DNA from: Pelobates cultripes
Taxonomy: Eukaryota > Chordata > Amphibia > Anura > Pelobatidae
Direction: 5' to 3'
Assembly (NCBI GenBank): GCA_933207985.1
Contig: OW240912.1
Location: forward strand, 366,355,165-366,419,164
DNA length: 64,000 bases
Part shown: positions 60,600 to 64,000 of the stretch, piece by piece
How positions within the stretch are numbered: position 1 is the first letter of the stretch
Layout of the letters: every line of letters begins with the position of its first letter
Notes under the pieces: generated by a model
Told to the model about the DNA's origin: nothing
The model's database searches: none
The model's input: only the letters and a program-made list of their open reading frames with translations
Program-made: the position numbers and the translations under genes

Positions 60600-61617
60600 A
60601 TTTAGCATTTGAAAGAGAAAACTTTTGATTGATTGATAATTTATACAATATTTCATCATACAAGGTACAAACTTGGAGTAACACATTCAAACACAATTGT
60701 TCAGGGTAATTTCTAGCAGTGTTGAGATTACAATTTGAAGGCAGTTCACTAAACACAACAATCTCTGAACTCAGGAAGACAATATCCAAACACCAATGTA
60801 TCACCTGATAAAGTCCCTCATAGCGAGGACATTGCTTAGAAGACAATTCTTTAAATATTCCATGAATAGTAAATTAAACCATTAATAAACATTAAATTGA
60901 AACAAGCACATTTACATAGACAGGATTAGAGATTCCATTGAACTGGATTAACTAGAGTGCCCACGTCATTTTACATCCCCACTTTTCTAATTTTTGTGAC
61001 TTTGTGGATCAAATCTGAGTTTACCCAAATTATGAATTTGAAAGATTACTTTGTCCTCACCTTTTAAATGGTAACCCCTATTATTCTCAGGCTGCCTATG
61101 CTGAGCCAAATCCTGGCTGAGATTCATGGTGGTACTTGTGTTAGGAGAATACAATTACATTTATAGATCAATAGAAACTATTTAAGTGTTTCATTCCATC
61201 CAACCATGATGTAACTGTGAAAAATAAATTCCCTGTGTTTTGATGTACACATAAAAGTCTGGTTCTGTTAGAATAGTATTTATTCTATATAATAATGTTT
61301 CAAGCTTTTTATATGATTTAATATTTTCAAAATTATTTTAAAATTTTATATCTTTTAATATAGAAATATTATATATTTGGTATATATTTTTTCCATTTTA
61401 ATATTTGAAGTTTATCCAAAAACTTTACATATGAGGCCTATATCAGATTCTATGGTTTTAGCAATGCTTTATTTTAACTGGGCCAATTTTAACATTATTT
61501 TCGCTTAAACTGCATGTCATTCAAACATGACATGTGCTACTGTATACAGCACAGGATGTGATCTATACATTGTGCTACACTAATTGATAACATATATACA
61601 GTTGCCCTCATTTTACA
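60600..61617. other. Locus A intron, no further exon recognised
   Basis: AT-rich. The exon preceding GGVKFEIDF was searched for on the minus strand by its expected Lys-rich motif and not found here. Confidence 0.45.
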
Positions 61618-63622
61618 TTAAAAGGACACTATTGGTATCAAAATAAGCAAAGCTTAATGAAGTAGTTTTGGTGTATAGATAATGCCCCTGCGATCTCATT
61701 GCTCAATGTTCTGCCATTTAGGAGTTAAATCACTTTGTGTCTGTCCATGCAGTCCTAATCACACAGCCCCACTGGCTGTGAGTGAAATAGCCAACATGAA
61801 AATTGGTTTCATTTTCTTTCTTTTTTTTTTTTTAATTCTTTTTTTTTTGCTGTGCACAAGATAATACAGAGGTTCACGATGCCACAACAGCATAAGCAAA
61901 CAGTGATAACAATGTAGAGCATTTATATGGCATGAGAAAGTGGCACAGTTTTTAAGTATATCAATACACAGGCTAGTCGTGCTTGTTTAAATAGGAGTCA
62001 CAGGAGTAAAGATAGACGCAGATATAGAACAAGTAACGATAAAGATCTCGCTTAGTATATGTTTGCACGATACCAAGATTAACAAGCAAGGTTAAGATTA
62101 TTAAGGCATATACATAGTTTGTTCAATCCGTTTAGTTGTATTAACTAAGTTAGTGAGCTCATTATAAACAGTGAATAACATACAAGCCTTTGCAGGCTAG
62201 TCTCGCTTATCTGTCAGGGTACTAATACTGAGTCTGCACTTGACAGCAGGCATCAGAAAAGGAAATGAAAGAAAAAAAAAAGTGAAATCATAGTTGCAGT
62301 AGGTTAGGTGAGAAAGACAAATATGCAAGGCAGTATGGCATGGCTAGTGTTTGCATAAAAAAGGACTGAGGAAATCATGCCACAGTGATTAAAGAGCCCT
62401 GGGTCCCCAGACAGAGTCTCTCTTCTCTGTGGAAAGGTGAACAGGAGCCTGATTGTTGCTGTTCAGGAGTCAGGATGTAGGCAGCCCCAGTCTTCATGCA
62501 GAGAGCTGGCAGGTTACAATTCTTTGTTTCTCGGCTCCATCTGTGAATAATTCCCTGATGCTGTGGTGTGGCTTGTCAGGTATTATCAGCCGTTTGGGAG
62601 CTGGGTATGTGCAGGGTCTTCGTAGTGATCCACGGCTATCGTGCGTGTAGTTCGGCATCGCGGGATCACACCAGTTTGCAGCCTGATTACTGTTGGAGCC
62701 GCTTTGCCAGTTAGATGGTTTCAGCACTAGGTCCTCAGTGTCGATTGGTAGCACCCCAGGCCGGGTCTCAGGATAGGTAAGTTGCTCATACGATGTCTCC
62801 CTGAGTTGCCCGTAGTGAGTGCCAAGAGCCCTGAGGGGGGGGCCGCTCCACAGCGTGCCGGTCAGGCTCAGCCGCCATCTTAGATGATAAGCGAGGTCTC
62901 CGATCAGGGTAGGGCCCCAGGGTAGGCCGGGATGACCCCCACCGGCCTAGAGGGGGGGAAGCAGGGCCATCACCCCATTGCGTTAGAGGACCCCCATGCT
63001 GCAACCAGGCAGGATAGCAGGGCGGCGGCTGTCCACCCTACTCACCACCTGGGTAGGCCTGACTAGGCTTCAGTCACGGAGCTCCGTTTTCTCCCCAAAA
63101 GGGGCCAAGAATCAGGTCACTGACTGATCTCCAGTGCTAGCACCTCATAGTGCAGTTGCCTGCCGTGTTTCAGCACCAGAAATTGCGTTTTGGGACCAAA
63201 TTGCCAGGTAACAGCAGGAGCTAGAGTACCATGCGTCTACTCTGCTTGGCGGTCCGGCCCCGCCCCCCATTGGTTTCATTTTCAATCAGATGATAACTTA
63301 CTTTGGTTTAAGTTTAAATCTCCTACTCTGTAAATTGTACTTTAATCACACACAGGAGGCTCCTGCAAGATCTAAGAGGCTATTAACAGGACAGGAGATA
63401 AGAAATTCTAAATTAAACAGACTGTGTAATAAAGAAAGTTTAAACACTATATCTCTCTTTACAGGAAGTGTTTAGGAAGGCTGTGTAACTCTTCTGCAAT
63501 AGTTGTGACTAATTCTGTATAAACAAAGTGAGTTAACTCCTAAATTGCTGCAGGGGCATGATCTATACACCATAACTGATTCATTAAACTAAAAAGTTAG
63601 TTTGCCTATAGTGTCCCTTTAA
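61618..63622. mobile_element. T2-type MITE carrying an insertion
   Basis: TTAAAAGGACACTATTGG at the left and TTGCCTATAGTGTCCCTTTAA at the right. The two halves belong together: 61681-61735 (GCCCCTGCGATCTCATTGCT) and 63526-63570 (CTAAATTGCTGCAGGGGC) are arms of one element. Split by 61817-63268. Confidence 0.8.
61817..63268 (-). mobile_element. 1452-bp non-LTR retrotransposed copy
   Basis: Flanked by a perfect 15-bp target duplication ATTGGTTTCATTTTC (61802-61816, 63269-63283). On the minus strand it begins GGGGGGCGGGGCCGGACCG (CpG-rich, about 500 bp) and ends in a poly(A) tract (poly-T at 61820-61855). No RT motif seen. Could be an L1 5'-UTR/3'-UTR deletion derivative or a SINE-like passenger. 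Confidence 0.8.
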
Positions 63623-64000
63623 GATGCCAAGCTATAATTACAAAGCATTGTCAAAACGATACAATCTACAAGCAACACCGTTTACATTTGTATCTATATG
63701 ATCCCATAATGCATTGCTTATTGTGGCATACTGCAATGACTATTCTCTACCAGGCTGATTGGCAATGCTGGAGGTGGACTCATATGCAGCCCCACTTAGA
63801 CAGAAGATGCAATATTTTGCTAAGTATATAATTTGATATCTAAATTTCCTGGTGATTTTTCTAGCACAATGTATAGATTAAACTTAAAAAACAGCCATAT
63901 ATTTACAGACGTGACATGCATTTTAAAGTAATTTCTCTTGTGCAGATGTGATAATGGGTAAAGCACATGATTCTTGTATGATCTACCTTGATGTTATACT

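Overview
The window looks like a piece of a large, repeat-rich vertebrate genome, most probably a frog or toad. The reasons are genes split into short GT/AG-spliced exons, and a repeat mix typical of anurans: T2-type MITEs (TTAAAGG ends, TTAA target sites), DIRS retrotransposons with a tyrosine recombinase, CR1, L2 and L1/Tx1 LINEs, Tc1/mariner and hAT transposons, solo LTRs and long CA/TG tracts. Species cannot be fixed from this sequence. There are no bacterial-type genes, CRISPR arrays or recognisable tRNA/rRNA genes. Two runs of exactly 100 N (23252-23351 and 53096-53195) are assembly gaps.

Only two protein-coding loci are supported, both on the minus strand and both related to NEK5, a NIMA-related serine/threonine kinase. 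Locus A (60578 down to 53868) is the 3' part of a NEK5-like gene: six exons for the C-terminal tail, a stop codon, and splice phases that join in one frame. Its kinase domain would lie beyond the right edge. Locus B (39812 down to about 23239) has nine consecutive exons encoding a complete NEK5-type kinase domain with intact catalytic residues. These are followed directly by a diverged copy of one C-terminal exon of locus A and by a remnant of its stop codon, with an assembly gap where the last two exons should be. The segment 23067-24443 is a direct-orientation paralogue of 52386-56503. Together these indicate a tandem NEK5 duplication in which the downstream copy is compact and appears to lack the central coiled-coil part.

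Layout. 1-6500: T2 MITE, then a dead Tc1 element split by an hAT element that itself holds a large palindrome and TG/CA arrays. 6500-13300: two DIRS retrotransposons. 13300-14460: a TG-rich array split by a solo LTR. 14500-20600: LINE remnants (L1-like, L2-like, CR1) and a Tc1 remnant. 20600-22800: no gene recognised, one MITE. 22800-40000: locus B, with its introns loaded with a mariner element, MITEs and a solo LTR. 40000-52400: (TA)n/(CA)n, a 30-bp minisatellite split by an L1 that is itself split by an hAT, another solo LTR, L2 and CR1 3' ends, and a minisatellite with 48-nt units. 52400-60600: locus A, with one hAT in its 3' flank and another in an intron. 60600-64000: a T2 MITE split by a 1.45-kb retrotransposed copy.

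All calls rest on reading motifs, splice sites, target-site duplications and remembered family features. No database search was possible.
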